Of a stretch of 64,000 nt of DNA, positions 50,222 through 59,072 are shown piece after piece. Made by a program: the position numbers and the translations under genes. Source of the stretch: Thermus tenuipuniceus (lineage in GTDB: Bacteria; Deinococcota; Deinococci; Deinococcales; Thermaceae). Position 1 is the stretch's first letter. Every line of letters begins with the position of its first letter. Below the pieces are notes generated by a model. It saw only the letters and a program-made list of their open reading frames with translations, ran no database searches and was not told the DNA's origin. Where the stretch lies: assembly GCF_002964845.1 (NCBI RefSeq), contig NZ_PRDA01000003.1, positions 62,001 through 126,000 of the forward strand, in the 5' to 3' direction.

Positions 50222-50881
50222 ATGTACGAAACCGAGGTCAAGGACCTGAGCCCAGAGGAGGCCAAGAAGCTTTACGACGAGGGCGTGACCTTCATTGACG
50301 TCCGTGAAGTAGAAGAGTACGCCCAGGCCCGGATCCCCGGGGCAGGCCTCGTCCCCCTCTCCGAGTTCATGGCCCGCCACGGGGAGATCCCCAAGGACCG
50401 CCCGGTGGTCCTCTACTGCCGCACGGGGAACCGCTCCTGGCAGGCGGCGGCGTGGCTCACCGCCCAAGGGTACAGGAACGTCTACAACCTCGAGGGGGGC
50501 ATCGTCCGTTGGTACCGCTCGGGCCTCCCCGTGGACACCACGCCGGTGGAGGTGGGGTACGCCGCCACCCCCTTCCAGGAGGTGGGCCCCCACGAGGCAG
50601 CAAAGCTTCTGCAGGAGGCCTTGGTGGTGGACGTGCGGGAGCCCTGGGAGTATAGGGAAGGGCACGTGCCGGGAGCGGTAAACATCCCCCTCTCCTCCCT
50701 GCCCCAAAGGCTCTCTGAACTCCCCAAGGACCGGCCCCTTCTCCTGGTATGCAACTCCGGCAACCGCTCGGGGGTGGCCGCGGACTTCCTGGTCCAGCAT
50801 GGCTTCCCTGGGGAAAAGGTGTACAACCTGGAAGGAGGCACCTACGCCTGGATGGCGGCGGGCCTTCCGGTGGAGCGATGA
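50222..50881 (+). CDS. Tandem rhodanese-domain sulfurtransferase
   Basis: 219 residues. Two complete rhodanese domains (about 1-105 and 110-219), both with catalytic Cys: YCRTGNRS and VCNSGNRS. ATG at 50222 is preferred, with AGAGGTG as ribosome site; GTG at 50216 would overlap that site. The stop overlaps the exporter start (ATGA). Likely moves sulfur between carriers next to the CstB-like enzyme. Confidence 0.9.
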   Translation: MYETEVKDLSPEEAKKLYDEGVTFIDVREVEEYAQARIPGAGLVPLSEFMARHGEIPKDRPVVLYCRTGNRSWQAAAWLTAQGYRNVYNLEGGIVRWYRSGLPVDTTPVEVGYAATPFQEVGPHEAAKLLQEALVVDVREPWEYREGHVPGAVNIPLSSLPQRLSELPKDRPLLLVCNSGNRSGVAADFLVQHGFPGEKVYNLEGGTYAWMAAGLPVER

Positions 50882-51639
50882 GCCTCGCCCTACTCGGCGC
50901 CCTCCTCATCGGGCTCTCCTTGGGGCTTCTGGGATCCGGGGGGTCCATCCTCACCGTACCCGTCTTGGTGTACCTCCTGGGGGAAGCCCCCAAGCAGGCC
51001 ATCGCCGAAAGCCTTCTCATCGTAGGGGGGATCGCCCTCCTCGGGGCGCTTCCCTACGCCCTTAGGGGCCTGGTGGACTGGCGGAACGCCCTCCTCTTCG
51101 GCCTTCCGGGCATGGGGGGCACCTACCTGGGGGCCTGGCTATCCCGCTTCGTTTCCGGGGAGGTGCAGCTTTTGGCCTTTGCCTCGGTGATGCTCCTCGC
51201 CGCCTACTTCATGGCCCGGCCCGCCCCCGCCCACCCACAGGCCAAGGGGAAGCGCCAGGCCTGGAAGATCGTTCTGGATGGGATCTCCGTAGGCGCCCTC
51301 ACCGGCTTCGTGGGGGTGGGCGGGGGGTTTTTGATCGTGCCCGCCCTGGTCCTTTTGGGAGGGCTTCCCATGCACCTGGCCATCGGGACCAGCCTCCTCA
51401 TCATCGCCCTGAAATCCTTCGCCGGGTTCTACAAGTACCTTCACCTCCTCCCCGCCTACGGGCTCTCGGTGAACTACGCCGTGGCGGGTCTCTTCGTCCT
51501 GGTGGGTACCCTGGGGAGCTTCCTGGGAGGGAGGCTTGCGGTGCGCCTGCCCCAGGAGGGGCTTAAGCGGGGCTTCGCCCTCTTTCTGGTGGTCATGGGG
51601 GTCTTCATCGTGGCCCAGAACCTGGCCCAAGGGCATTAG
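50878..51639 (+). CDS. TauE/SafE family membrane exporter
   Basis: 253 residues, about eight membrane segments. Family features: GLLGSGGSILTVPVLVYLLG and the repeat GFVGVGGGFLIVPALVLLGG. These proteins export sulfite or other sulfur oxyanions; the neighbouring persulfide dioxygenase fits sulfite or thiosulfate export (inference). Confidence 0.9.
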   Translation: MSLALLGALLIGLSLGLLGSGGSILTVPVLVYLLGEAPKQAIAESLLIVGGIALLGALPYALRGLVDWRNALLFGLPGMGGTYLGAWLSRFVSGEVQLLAFASVMLLAAYFMARPAPAHPQAKGKRQAWKIVLDGISVGALTGFVGVGGGFLIVPALVLLGGLPMHLAIGTSLLIIALKSFAGFYKYLHLLPAYGLSVNYAVAGLFVLVGTLGSFLGGRLAVRLPQEGLKRGFALFLVVMGVFIVAQNLAQGH

Positions 51640-51648
51640 ACTGGAGGA

Positions 51649-52500
51649 GTGCCCTTCCGCACCCTCTTGGCCGTCCAGGCGGAAGCAAGGCCGGAGTTTT
51701 ACCGCACGGAAGAGGCCTTTCAGGAGCGGGTTTTTGCCCTCCTAAGGCCCCTCGAGGGCACCCCCTCCCCCCGCCTGGCCGCCTTCCCCGAGCTCTTCGG
51801 GCTTCCCCTCCTCCTGCACCTGGAGGAGGACTTGCACCCCAAGGACCTCCTGAGGGCTCCGCTCCTTCCTTGGAGGCGGGCCCGGCGGGCCTACGAGGTT
51901 TTTCACCGCACCATGGCCGAGGCCGCCAGGGCCTTCGCCACCTACCTCCTGGCGGGCACCCTCCTCTCCCCCCCTTACGAGGAGGAGCTTTCCCGGGGAC
52001 GGTTCGCCCGCACCCCCTTGTTCCAGAACCTGGCCCTCTTCTTCAACCCCAGAGGCCGCCTCCTGGCCCAGGTGCCCAAGATGGAGCTCACCCCGCCCGA
52101 GCGCTGGCTTGCGCGGGGCCGCTTCGGCCCCCACCTGGTGGAAACGCAAGCGGGAAGGGTGGGGATCCTCATCTGTTTGGATGGGTTCTTTGAGCGCCAC
52201 CTGGCCCGGCTGGACGCCCTGGGAGCCGAGGTCCTCCTGCAACCCTCCGCCAACCCCGCCCCCTGGGACCGTCCCTGGCCCTGGGACCGCAGGCGCAAGG
52301 AGGGGGAGGTCTGGCTGGCCTCCGCCCGGGAGCGGCTTCTGGGGCGGGAGCACCTGCGCCTCCTCCTGAACCCCATGCTGAACGGCCAGATTTTGGGCCT
52401 CACCTTTGAGGGGCAAAGCGGCATCTACGCCCCCGGGGAGGCCCTCCTCCTGGCGCAGGCCCCCGTGGGGGACGAGGCCCTGCTGCACATCCTCCCCTGA
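51649..52500 (+). CDS. Nitrilase/carbon-nitrogen hydrolase family protein
   Basis: 283 residues, GTG start. The Glu-Lys-Cys triad is visible in AFPELFG, VPKMELTP and ILICLDGFF. The segment after the Cys is atypical and lacks the usual Arg-rich motif, so the substrate is not predictable. Follows the TauE-type gene by 9 bp, convergent with the PpiC gene (2-bp gap). Confidence 0.8.
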   Translation: MPFRTLLAVQAEARPEFYRTEEAFQERVFALLRPLEGTPSPRLAAFPELFGLPLLLHLEEDLHPKDLLRAPLLPWRRARRAYEVFHRTMAEAARAFATYLLAGTLLSPPYEEELSRGRFARTPLFQNLALFFNPRGRLLAQVPKMELTPPERWLARGRFGPHLVETQAGRVGILICLDGFFERHLARLDALGAEVLLQPSANPAPWDRPWPWDRRRKEGEVWLASARERLLGREHLRLLLNPMLNGQILGLTFEGQSGIYAPGEALLLAQAPVGDEALLHILP

Positions 52501-52502
52501 GG

Positions 52503-53426
52503 CTAGAGGCGCTCGGGGAAGAGGCGGATGGGGAAAGGCCGGATGAGGGCCTTGGAAAGCTTCTCCCAGGCCAGGTCCTTCACCTGGCCCTCGAGGTCCT
52601 CCCGCACCTCCTCCAAGGGGTAGCGGCCCGCAGGCTTCACCCCCTCCAGGAGGATGAGGTGGAAGCCAAACTCCGTGCCCACGGGTTGCGACACCTCCCC
52701 CGGCTTCAGGGAGAGGAGGGCCTTCTCAAAGGCGGGGATATAGGTGCCCTCGGGCTCGCACCCCAGGTCGCCCCCCTCCTCCTTGGAGCCCGGGTCTTGG
52801 GAAAGGGCCTTGGCCACCTCGGGGAAGGCCTCTCCCTTCTCCAGACGGGCCAAGGCCTCCTTGGCCGCCTCCAGGGTGGGCACCAGGATGTGCCGGGCGC
52901 AGTAGAGGGCGGGGTGGCGGTACTCCGGAGAAAGGAGCCAAAGGGCCTTTAGGGCGGCGGAAGACACCCTTAATGCTTGCCGGTAATGGGCCTCCAGGGC
53001 CTCGAGGGCCATGGCCTCGGTGAGGAGGGCGCGGTAGGTGGCGAGGTCCTCCACCCCTGCCTCCTTCAAGGCCGCAAGCAGGGCCTCCTCCGAAGGAAAG
53101 GCCTCCTTGAGCTGCCACACCTTGGCCTCCACCGCCTCCTCCTTGGGCCAGAAACCTCGGGCCCGGGCCACCTGGAGGAGGGCCTTCTCCTCCGCCAAGG
53201 CCTGGAGGTAGGGGACGCGGTACTGGGCCAAAAGCTCCCGGGTCTCCTGCGCGTCGGGCAGACCCAGCTGGCGCAGGGCGCTGCGGGCGAAGAGGCCAAA
53301 GCGGAGCTCAAACTGGCTCTTGGTGATGTGTTCGGGCCCCACCTGGGCCACCACGGGGTCTTCCTGGGCCCAGGCAAAGGGGGTTAAGCTTAGGCTTAAG
53401 GTCAGGAGGAAAAAAAGGAAGCGCAT
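52503..53426 (-). CDS. PpiC/SurA-type peptidyl-prolyl isomerase, exported
   Basis: 307 residues with a signal peptide (about 1-19, LTPFAWAQ). An N-terminal SurA-like helical region precedes a parvulin domain (about 165-265): ARHILVPTLEAAKEAL, GSKEEGGDLGCEPEGTYIPAFEKAL and VGTEFGFHLILLEG. A periplasmic folding factor. ATG at 53426 is 5 nt after TAGCAT, so the mRNA may be leaderless. The start codon lies 13 bp from the divergent hemE ATG. Confidence 0.88.
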   Translation of the reverse strand: MRFLFFLLTLSLSLTPFAWAQEDPVVAQVGPEHITKSQFELRFGLFARSALRQLGLPDAQETRELLAQYRVPYLQALAEEKALLQVARARGFWPKEEAVEAKVWQLKEAFPSEEALLAALKEAGVEDLATYRALLTEAMALEALEAHYRQALRVSSAALKALWLLSPEYRHPALYCARHILVPTLEAAKEALARLEKGEAFPEVAKALSQDPGSKEEGGDLGCEPEGTYIPAFEKALLSLKPGEVSQPVGTEFGFHLILLEGVKPAGRYPLEEVREDLEGQVKDLAWEKLSKALIRPFPIRLFPERL

Positions 53427-53439
53427 GCCCCATGCTAGC

Positions 53440-54465
53440 ATGGAGGGCGTGAACGACCTCATCCTCCGGGCGGCCCGGGGCGAGCCCACCCCCCGCCCTC
53501 CCGTCTGGTTCATGCGCCAGGCAGGGCGTTACCAGAAGGAGTACCAGGAGATAAGGAAGCGCTACACCCTCCCCGAGATCGTGCAAATCCCCGAGGTCTG
53601 CGCCGAGGTAACCCTCCTCCCCGTGCGCCAGCTGGGCGTGGACGCCGCCATCCTCTTCGCCGACATCACCACCCCCCTTTACGGCATGGGGGTGGAGCTG
53701 GACCTGGTGGAGGGGAAGGGCCCGATCATCCAGCAGCCTATCCGGGACGAAAAGGGGGTGGAGGCCCTTAGGCCCCTGGAACCCCAGGAAGCGGTCCCCT
53801 TCGTGCTGGAAACCATCCGCCTCCTGAAGGGGGAGCTTGAGGTACCCCTCATCGGGTTCGCCGGGGCCCCCTTCACCCTGGCAAGCTACCTCATCGAGGG
53901 GGGGCCAAGCCGCCACTTCCTGGAAGTGAAGGCCTTCATGTACCGGGAGGAAGGGCTCTGGCACCGCCTGATGGAAAAGCTCACCCAGGCCATGGCCCGC
54001 TACCTGAAGGCCCAGGCGGAGGCGGGGGCCGACCTCCTCCAGGTTTTCGACTCCTGGGTGGGGGCCCTATCCCCTGCGGACTACCGGCGGTACGTGAAGC
54101 CCCACATGGCCAGGCTCTTCCAGGAGTTAAGGCCCCTAGGGGTACCCGTGATCCACTTCGGGGTGGGGACCATGGGACTTCTTAAGGAGATGCAGGAGGC
54201 CGGGGGAGATGTGATCGGCCTGGACCACCACACCCCCCTCCCCTGGGCCCGGGAGGTGCTGGGGGAAACCCCCATTCAGGGTAACCTGGACCCCGTGGTC
54301 CTCTTTGCTCCCAAGGAGGTGATCCGGCGGGAGGTGCGGCGAACCCTAGCGGAAAATGCCGGCAGGCCCGGACACATCTTCAACCTGGGCCATGGCATTC
54401 TGCCCAAGACTCCGGTGGAACACGTGCAGTACGTGGTAGAACTCGTGAAGGAGGAAGCGGCATGA
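53440..54465 (+). CDS. hemE: Uroporphyrinogen decarboxylase
   Basis: 341 residues. Decarboxylates uroporphyrinogen III to coproporphyrinogen III. PPVWFMRQAGRYQKEY, FADITTPLYGMG and GFAGAPFTLASYLIEGG are diagnostic. ATG at 53440 gives the family start MEGVNDLILRA. First gene of hemE-hemH-hemY; ATGA overlap with hemH. Confidence 0.97.
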   Translation: MEGVNDLILRAARGEPTPRPPVWFMRQAGRYQKEYQEIRKRYTLPEIVQIPEVCAEVTLLPVRQLGVDAAILFADITTPLYGMGVELDLVEGKGPIIQQPIRDEKGVEALRPLEPQEAVPFVLETIRLLKGELEVPLIGFAGAPFTLASYLIEGGPSRHFLEVKAFMYREEGLWHRLMEKLTQAMARYLKAQAEAGADLLQVFDSWVGALSPADYRRYVKPHMARLFQELRPLGVPVIHFGVGTMGLLKEMQEAGGDVIGLDHHTPLPWAREVLGETPIQGNLDPVVLFAPKEVIRREVRRTLAENAGRPGHIFNLGHGILPKTPVEHVQYVVELVKEEAA

Positions 54466-55415
54466 ACGTGCTCCTAATGGCTTACGGCACCCCCTACACC
54501 CCGGAGGAGATCGAACCCTACTACACGGACATCCGCCGGGGAAAGAGGCCCTCGGAAGAGCTCCTCCACGAACTCTCCGAGCGCTACAGCGCCATCGGCA
54601 AAAGCCCCTTGAACGAGATCACCCTGGCCCAGGCGGTACGGCTTCAGGCCCTTCTGAACCTCGAGACCCCTGCCTACCCCAAGCGCCTCCTGGGCCCCTT
54701 TGGCCCCCGCACGCCCCAAGGCCCAGCCCGGGTCTACGTGGGCACCAAGCACTGGCACCCCTCCATCGGGGAGGCCATCGCCGCCATGCACGAGGACGGG
54801 GTGCGGAAAGCGGTGGCCATCGTGGCCGCCCCCCACTACTCCCTGCGGAGCGTGGCCGAGTACAAGGAGAAGGTGGAGCAGGCCCTGAAAGCCCTCCCCG
54901 AGCCCATAGAGTTCCATTGGGTGGAGAGCTACGAGGCCCATCCCAGCCTCATCGCCGCCTACGCCCGTCGCCTGGAGGAGGCCATCTGGCGACTGCGGGA
55001 CCCCAAACGGGCGGCCTACGTCTTCACCGCCCACTCCATCCCCGTCTCGGCGGTGGAACGGGGCGACCCTTACCCCCGCCAGGTGGAGAAGACGGCGGAG
55101 CTTATCGCCAAAAGGCTTGCCCTTCCCCGTTTCAGCGTGGCCTACCAATCCGCCGGGCGCACCCCCGAACCTTGGCTTGGCCCCGACATCAATGAGCACC
55201 TTAGGGCTCTAAGGGAAGAGGGCATTGAGGAGGTGGTGGTGCAGGCGGTGGGCTTCCCCGCGGACCACCTGGAGGTCTTTTACGACCTGGACCTCGAGGC
55301 CCAGGCTACCGCCCAAGAGGTGGGCCTAAGGCTCCTCAGGGCCCGAAGCCTCAATGCTGATTTGGATTATATCCAGGTACTCAAGGATTTGGTGGAGGCG
55401 GCGTGGCTCAAGTAG
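54462..55415 (+). CDS. hemH: Ferrochelatase (proto- or coproporphyrin)
   Basis: 317 residues. Inserts Fe2+ into the porphyrin ring. NVLLMAYGTP start, PHYSLRSVAEY, catalytic His in VFTAHSIPVSA and Glu in FPADHLEVFYDLD. In bacteria with a HemY-type oxidase and no HemF/HemN nearby, the coproporphyrin route is possible; sequence alone does not settle it. Overlaps hemE by 4 bp and hemY by 13 bp. Confidence 0.94.
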   Translation: MNVLLMAYGTPYTPEEIEPYYTDIRRGKRPSEELLHELSERYSAIGKSPLNEITLAQAVRLQALLNLETPAYPKRLLGPFGPRTPQGPARVYVGTKHWHPSIGEAIAAMHEDGVRKAVAIVAAPHYSLRSVAEYKEKVEQALKALPEPIEFHWVESYEAHPSLIAAYARRLEEAIWRLRDPKRAAYVFTAHSIPVSAVERGDPYPRQVEKTAELIAKRLALPRFSVAYQSAGRTPEPWLGPDINEHLRALREEGIEEVVVQAVGFPADHLEVFYDLDLEAQATAQEVGLRLLRARSLNADLDYIQVLKDLVEAAWLK

Positions 55416-56758
55416 CCGTGGTGGGGGGAGGATGGGCGGGGCTTTCCGCCGCCTTGGCCCTGAAGGAGGCCGGGGTGGACTTCCGGCTCCTTGAGGCCAG
55501 CCTCCGCCTGGGGGGCAAGGTGCGCACCCATAAGGGGGAGGGGTTTTTGGTGGAAGGGGGCCCCGATGCCAGCGTGCGCTACAAGAGGGAGGTCCTGGAG
55601 CTTGGCGAGCGCTTCGGCCTCACACCCATAGGGACCCTGCCCGCCAAGCCCGCCGCCTCCATCCTGCGCAAGGGTAAAGCCCACCCCCTCCCCGAAGGGC
55701 TTTTGCAGATCGTGCCCGGGGACCTCAAGAGCCTCTACCGCACCTCCCTCCTCTCCCTTTCCGGGAAGCTCAGGGCCCTATACGACCTCGTCCTCCCCCG
55801 GGGGACCAAAGAGGACGAAAGCCTAAAGGAGTTCGTGGAAAGGAGGCTGGGCCCCGAGGTTTTCGCCGCCCTGGTGGCCCCCTTGGCGGGAGGCATCTAC
55901 GGGGGGGAGCCCGAGGAGCTTTCCATGCGGGCAGCCTTCCCCCAGCTTCTGGATTTGGAGCGGAAACACCGAAGCCTCATCCTGGGGGCCATGCGGGCGA
56001 GAAGGGCTCGGGGAAGCCGGGAGGGGGGAAGCCTGTTCTTCTCCTTCCAGGAGGGGCTTTCCGCCCTAACGCGGAAGCTTGCCGAGGAGGTGGCGGCAAG
56101 AACCCTCCTGGGCACCCCGGTCCTGGCCCTCGAGGCCCTGGGTGGCCGGCACCGCCTCCACACCCCCAAGGGACCCCTGGAGGTGGAGGCAGTGGTCCTG
56201 GCCACCCCTGCCCCGGTGGCGGCCCAGCTCCTAAGACCCCTGCTTCCCGAGGCCACGGCCCTTCTCAAGGGCATTCCCCACACCCCAGCGGCCACGGTGA
56301 GCCTGGCCTTTAAGGAATCGCTTCCCGTAACGGGGCATGGCCTCCTCATCGCCAAGGGGGAAGGCTACAGGGCCAGGGGGTTTACCTGGACGCACCAGAA
56401 GTGGCCTGGGAGGGCCCCGGAGGGGTTCAGCCTGGTACGGGGCTACTTTTCCGGGGAGGTGGCGCGGCTTTCCGAGGCGGAGCTGGCCCGGGTGGCCCTC
56501 GAGGACCTCCGCCTTTTCCTGGGCCGGGAGGTGCGCCCGGAGCGCACCTGGGTTTTCCGCTTCCCCGAGGGCATGCCCGCCTACCGGGTGGGGCATCTGG
56601 AACGCATAGGGCGGCTGGAGATGGCCCTCCTCAAGGCCCCCGGGCTCTTCCTGGCGGGGAACTACCTGGAGGGCGTGGGCCTCCCCGAGGTGGTGCGCTC
56701 GGGGAAAAAGGCAGCGGAGAAGGCCCTAAACTACCTGGCCTTGGCCCCCACCCCCTAG
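55403..56758 (+). CDS. hemY: Protoporphyrinogen/coproporphyrinogen oxidase, HemY type
   Basis: 451 residues, GTG start inside hemH. FAD enzyme: VAVVGGGWAGLSAALALK and, near the end, PGLFLAGNYLEGVGLPEVVRSG. Oxidises the porphyrinogen before or after iron insertion. Order hemE-hemH-hemY is the one found in Bacillus and Thermus. Confidence 0.94.
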   Translation: MAQVAVVGGGWAGLSAALALKEAGVDFRLLEASLRLGGKVRTHKGEGFLVEGGPDASVRYKREVLELGERFGLTPIGTLPAKPAASILRKGKAHPLPEGLLQIVPGDLKSLYRTSLLSLSGKLRALYDLVLPRGTKEDESLKEFVERRLGPEVFAALVAPLAGGIYGGEPEELSMRAAFPQLLDLERKHRSLILGAMRARRARGSREGGSLFFSFQEGLSALTRKLAEEVAARTLLGTPVLALEALGGRHRLHTPKGPLEVEAVVLATPAPVAAQLLRPLLPEATALLKGIPHTPAATVSLAFKESLPVTGHGLLIAKGEGYRARGFTWTHQKWPGRAPEGFSLVRGYFSGEVARLSEAELARVALEDLRLFLGREVRPERTWVFRFPEGMPAYRVGHLERIGRLEMALLKAPGLFLAGNYLEGVGLPEVVRSGKKAAEKALNYLALAPTP

Positions 56759-56778
56759 CCAAAATGCGGCGGGCTGGA

Positions 56779-56784
56779 TAGGAT
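56779..56784 (+). promoter_or_regulatory. Possible -10 before the diguanylate cyclase gene
   Basis: TAGGAT, 9 nt before the ATG at 56794. No clear -35. Confidence 0.3.
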
Positions 56785-56793
56785 GGACCAAAC

Positions 56794-59034
56794 ATGATCC
56801 TGCCCTATCCCGTGATTGCCCTGGGCTCTATCCTCTTGGGCCTTCTTGCGGGGTATTTGGGCTATACCGATCCCTACATCCTTCCCTGGTTCATGATCTT
56901 CACCGCCGCCACCGCCAGCGTGTACGGGCTCGGCTGGGGGCTTCTTGCCGTCGGGGTTTCCACGTTCCTCCTCCTCCCCTTCCCCGGATTCCATATCGCG
57001 GCCGCGGCTCTTCTCCTCCTTTCCGCCTGGCTAGCCCACGGCATCGGGGAAAGCCTCCGGCGGGCCCACCGCCGGGCCAAGGCCCTGGCCAAAAGCCAGC
57101 GGTACCTGGCCGAGGCCCTCGAGGCCCTCCCCCAGGCCCCCAACCGGGAAGATCTCCTCCGAGGGCTTCCCCAGCGCTTGGCGGCCTTGGGGGAAGGGGG
57201 GCACGTGGGGGTCTGGGTGCCTACCACCCAGGGCTTCCGCCTCCTGGAAAGCATCCCTCCCCTTCCCCTCAAGGAGGTACCCGCCAGCGGGGTGATGGGG
57301 CGAGCCTTCCGGGAGGGGCGCCCCGTGTACGTCTCCGACGTGGGCAAGGAGCCGAACCACATCCCTGCCCCCGGCCTAAATGCCCGAGCGGAGCTGGCCC
57401 TTCCCCTCAAGGAAAGGGGCGAGGCGGTGGCCGTTTTAAACCTGGAACGGGGTAAGCCCTTCGCCCCCGAGGAGGTGGAGGGCCTCACGCGCTTCGCCCA
57501 GGCGGTGAGCCTGCAGTTGGATCGCTTGGCCGACCTGGAGGAGCGCAAGCTTATCGCCGACCTCTCGGAACGCCTGCAAAGCGCCAGCACCCTAGAGGAG
57601 GCGGGGGCCAAGGCCCTGGCCCTCCTCCTCGCCTCCCTGGGGTTGCCCTCGGGCACCCTTTGGGAGGCGCGGGGCGGACGGATGGAGGCCTTGGCCTACC
57701 ACGGGGTGGAGGAGCCCACCCTCCTCCAGGTGCTGCGGGAAGGCCTCCCCTATGGCGTGGGCCTGGTCTGGCAGGTGTACGAAACCCGAAGCCCGGTGTT
57801 CACGGCCCGCTATGCGGAGGAGAGCCGGGTGGTGCCCGCCCTGAAGGCCCTGGGCTGGCGCACCTTCGCCGCCCTTCCCGTCCCCTCCCTCGGCGCGCCC
57901 CGGAGCCGCAGGGTGCTGGTGGTGGGCCAGAAGGAGGAACGGCTATGGCGAAAGGCGGAGGTGGAACGCCTCCTCCTCTTCTGCCGCACCCTGGGGCTTG
58001 GGCTGGAACGCCTCGAGGAAAAGAGCCGCCACCAGGCGGTGAACGAGCTTTTCCTCAACCTCCTACAAAAGCCCCCTGAGGACCTCTACCAACCCCTCTT
58101 GGAGGAGGCCATCCGCCAGGTGCCAGGCGCGGAGGCAGGAAGCCTCTTGGTGTTGGAGGAAGGCCATTACCGCTACAAGGCCACCCTTGGCTACGACCTG
58201 GAAGGCCTCAGGAAGGTCGCCTTTACCCTCGAGGACCAACTCCGCTGGTACGGTCAAGGAAAGGAGCGGGGCCTAAGGGGTGAGCCCCGCATCCTGAGCG
58301 CGAAGGAGCGGGACATCGCCAAGATCAGCCACGAGACCGCCCCCGCGGAGGTCATAGACACTGCAGGGAAGGCCCGGGAGATCCGGGCCAATCTCTGCCT
58401 GCCCATTCCCTACAAGGGCGAGGTGCTGGCCTACCTCAACCTGGACAACCTGCACGACCCCCTGGCCTTCGGGGAAGACTCCCTGGAGGCCGCCCGCTTC
58501 TTCGCCGCCCCCTTGGCCACCCTGCTCCACGAAAGCCGCACCCGGAAGCTCCTGGAGGAGGCCGCCCTCACCGACCCCCTCACGGGCCTGGCCAACCGCC
58601 GAGCCTTTGACCGCTTCTTCCAAGAGGAGCTGAAGCGGGCCGAACGCTACGGCTACCCCCTTTCCCTGGCCGTCTTAGACCTGAAGGGCTTCAAGCAGGT
58701 GAACGACCGCTTGGGCCATGCGGTGGGCGACCTAGCCCTCCTCAAGGTGGCGGAGGCCCTGGAAAAGGAAAGGCGCAACGGGGACCGCCTCTTCCGCTGG
58801 GGCGGGGACGAGTTCGCCGCCATCTTCCCCCACACGCCCAAGCAGGGAGCTATCGCCGCTGCCTTCCGCTACGCCCAGGCCATCCAAGGCCTCTGCTTTG
58901 AGGGGCTTTGTCTAGGGGTGAACATCGGGGTAGCCACCTACCCAGAAGACGGAACGACCCTAGACGCTCTCCTTTCCGCTGCCGACACCCGTATGTACGA
59001 GGCGAAAAGGCGGGGACAGGTGGTAGCTGCTTGA
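56794..59034 (+). CDS. Membrane diguanylate cyclase with GAF domains
   Basis: 746 residues. The N-terminus has about four membrane segments (1-85). Then come three GAF-like regions (about 105-250, 255-405, 415-570) and a GGDEF domain (about 585-746). GGDEF is intact at 670-674, and RNGD five residues before it is the product-inhibition I-site. It should make cyclic-di-GMP from two GTP in response to a GAF ligand. Confidence 0.92.
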   Translation: MILPYPVIALGSILLGLLAGYLGYTDPYILPWFMIFTAATASVYGLGWGLLAVGVSTFLLLPFPGFHIAAAALLLLSAWLAHGIGESLRRAHRRAKALAKSQRYLAEALEALPQAPNREDLLRGLPQRLAALGEGGHVGVWVPTTQGFRLLESIPPLPLKEVPASGVMGRAFREGRPVYVSDVGKEPNHIPAPGLNARAELALPLKERGEAVAVLNLERGKPFAPEEVEGLTRFAQAVSLQLDRLADLEERKLIADLSERLQSASTLEEAGAKALALLLASLGLPSGTLWEARGGRMEALAYHGVEEPTLLQVLREGLPYGVGLVWQVYETRSPVFTARYAEESRVVPALKALGWRTFAALPVPSLGAPRSRRVLVVGQKEERLWRKAEVERLLLFCRTLGLGLERLEEKSRHQAVNELFLNLLQKPPEDLYQPLLEEAIRQVPGAEAGSLLVLEEGHYRYKATLGYDLEGLRKVAFTLEDQLRWYGQGKERGLRGEPRILSAKERDIAKISHETAPAEVIDTAGKAREIRANLCLPIPYKGEVLAYLNLDNLHDPLAFGEDSLEAARFFAAPLATLLHESRTRKLLEEAALTDPLTGLANRRAFDRFFQEELKRAERYGYPLSLAVLDLKGFKQVNDRLGHAVGDLALLKVAEALEKERRNGDRLFRWGGDEFAAIFPHTPKQGAIAAAFRYAQAIQGLCFEGLCLGVNIGVATYPEDGTTLDALLSAADTRMYEAKRRGQVVAA

Positions 59035-59057
59035 ACCCCTACCAAAAGGAGTATACT
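59031..59057 (+). promoter_or_regulatory. Promoter for the GGDEF-EAL gene
   Basis: TTGAAC (59031-59036), a short 15-nt spacer and TATACT (59052-59057). It starts in the last codons of the upstream gene. The leader would be under 10 nt. Confidence 0.5.
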
Positions 59058-59072
59058 GGAGCGGGCCTAGCC

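Noticed and set aside
48662-50800. A 712-codon open frame on the minus strand
   Set aside because: It is antisense to the CstB-like and rhodanese genes, which have clear motifs. Its composition (Gly, His, Pro, Val rich) is that of a GC-rich shadow frame.
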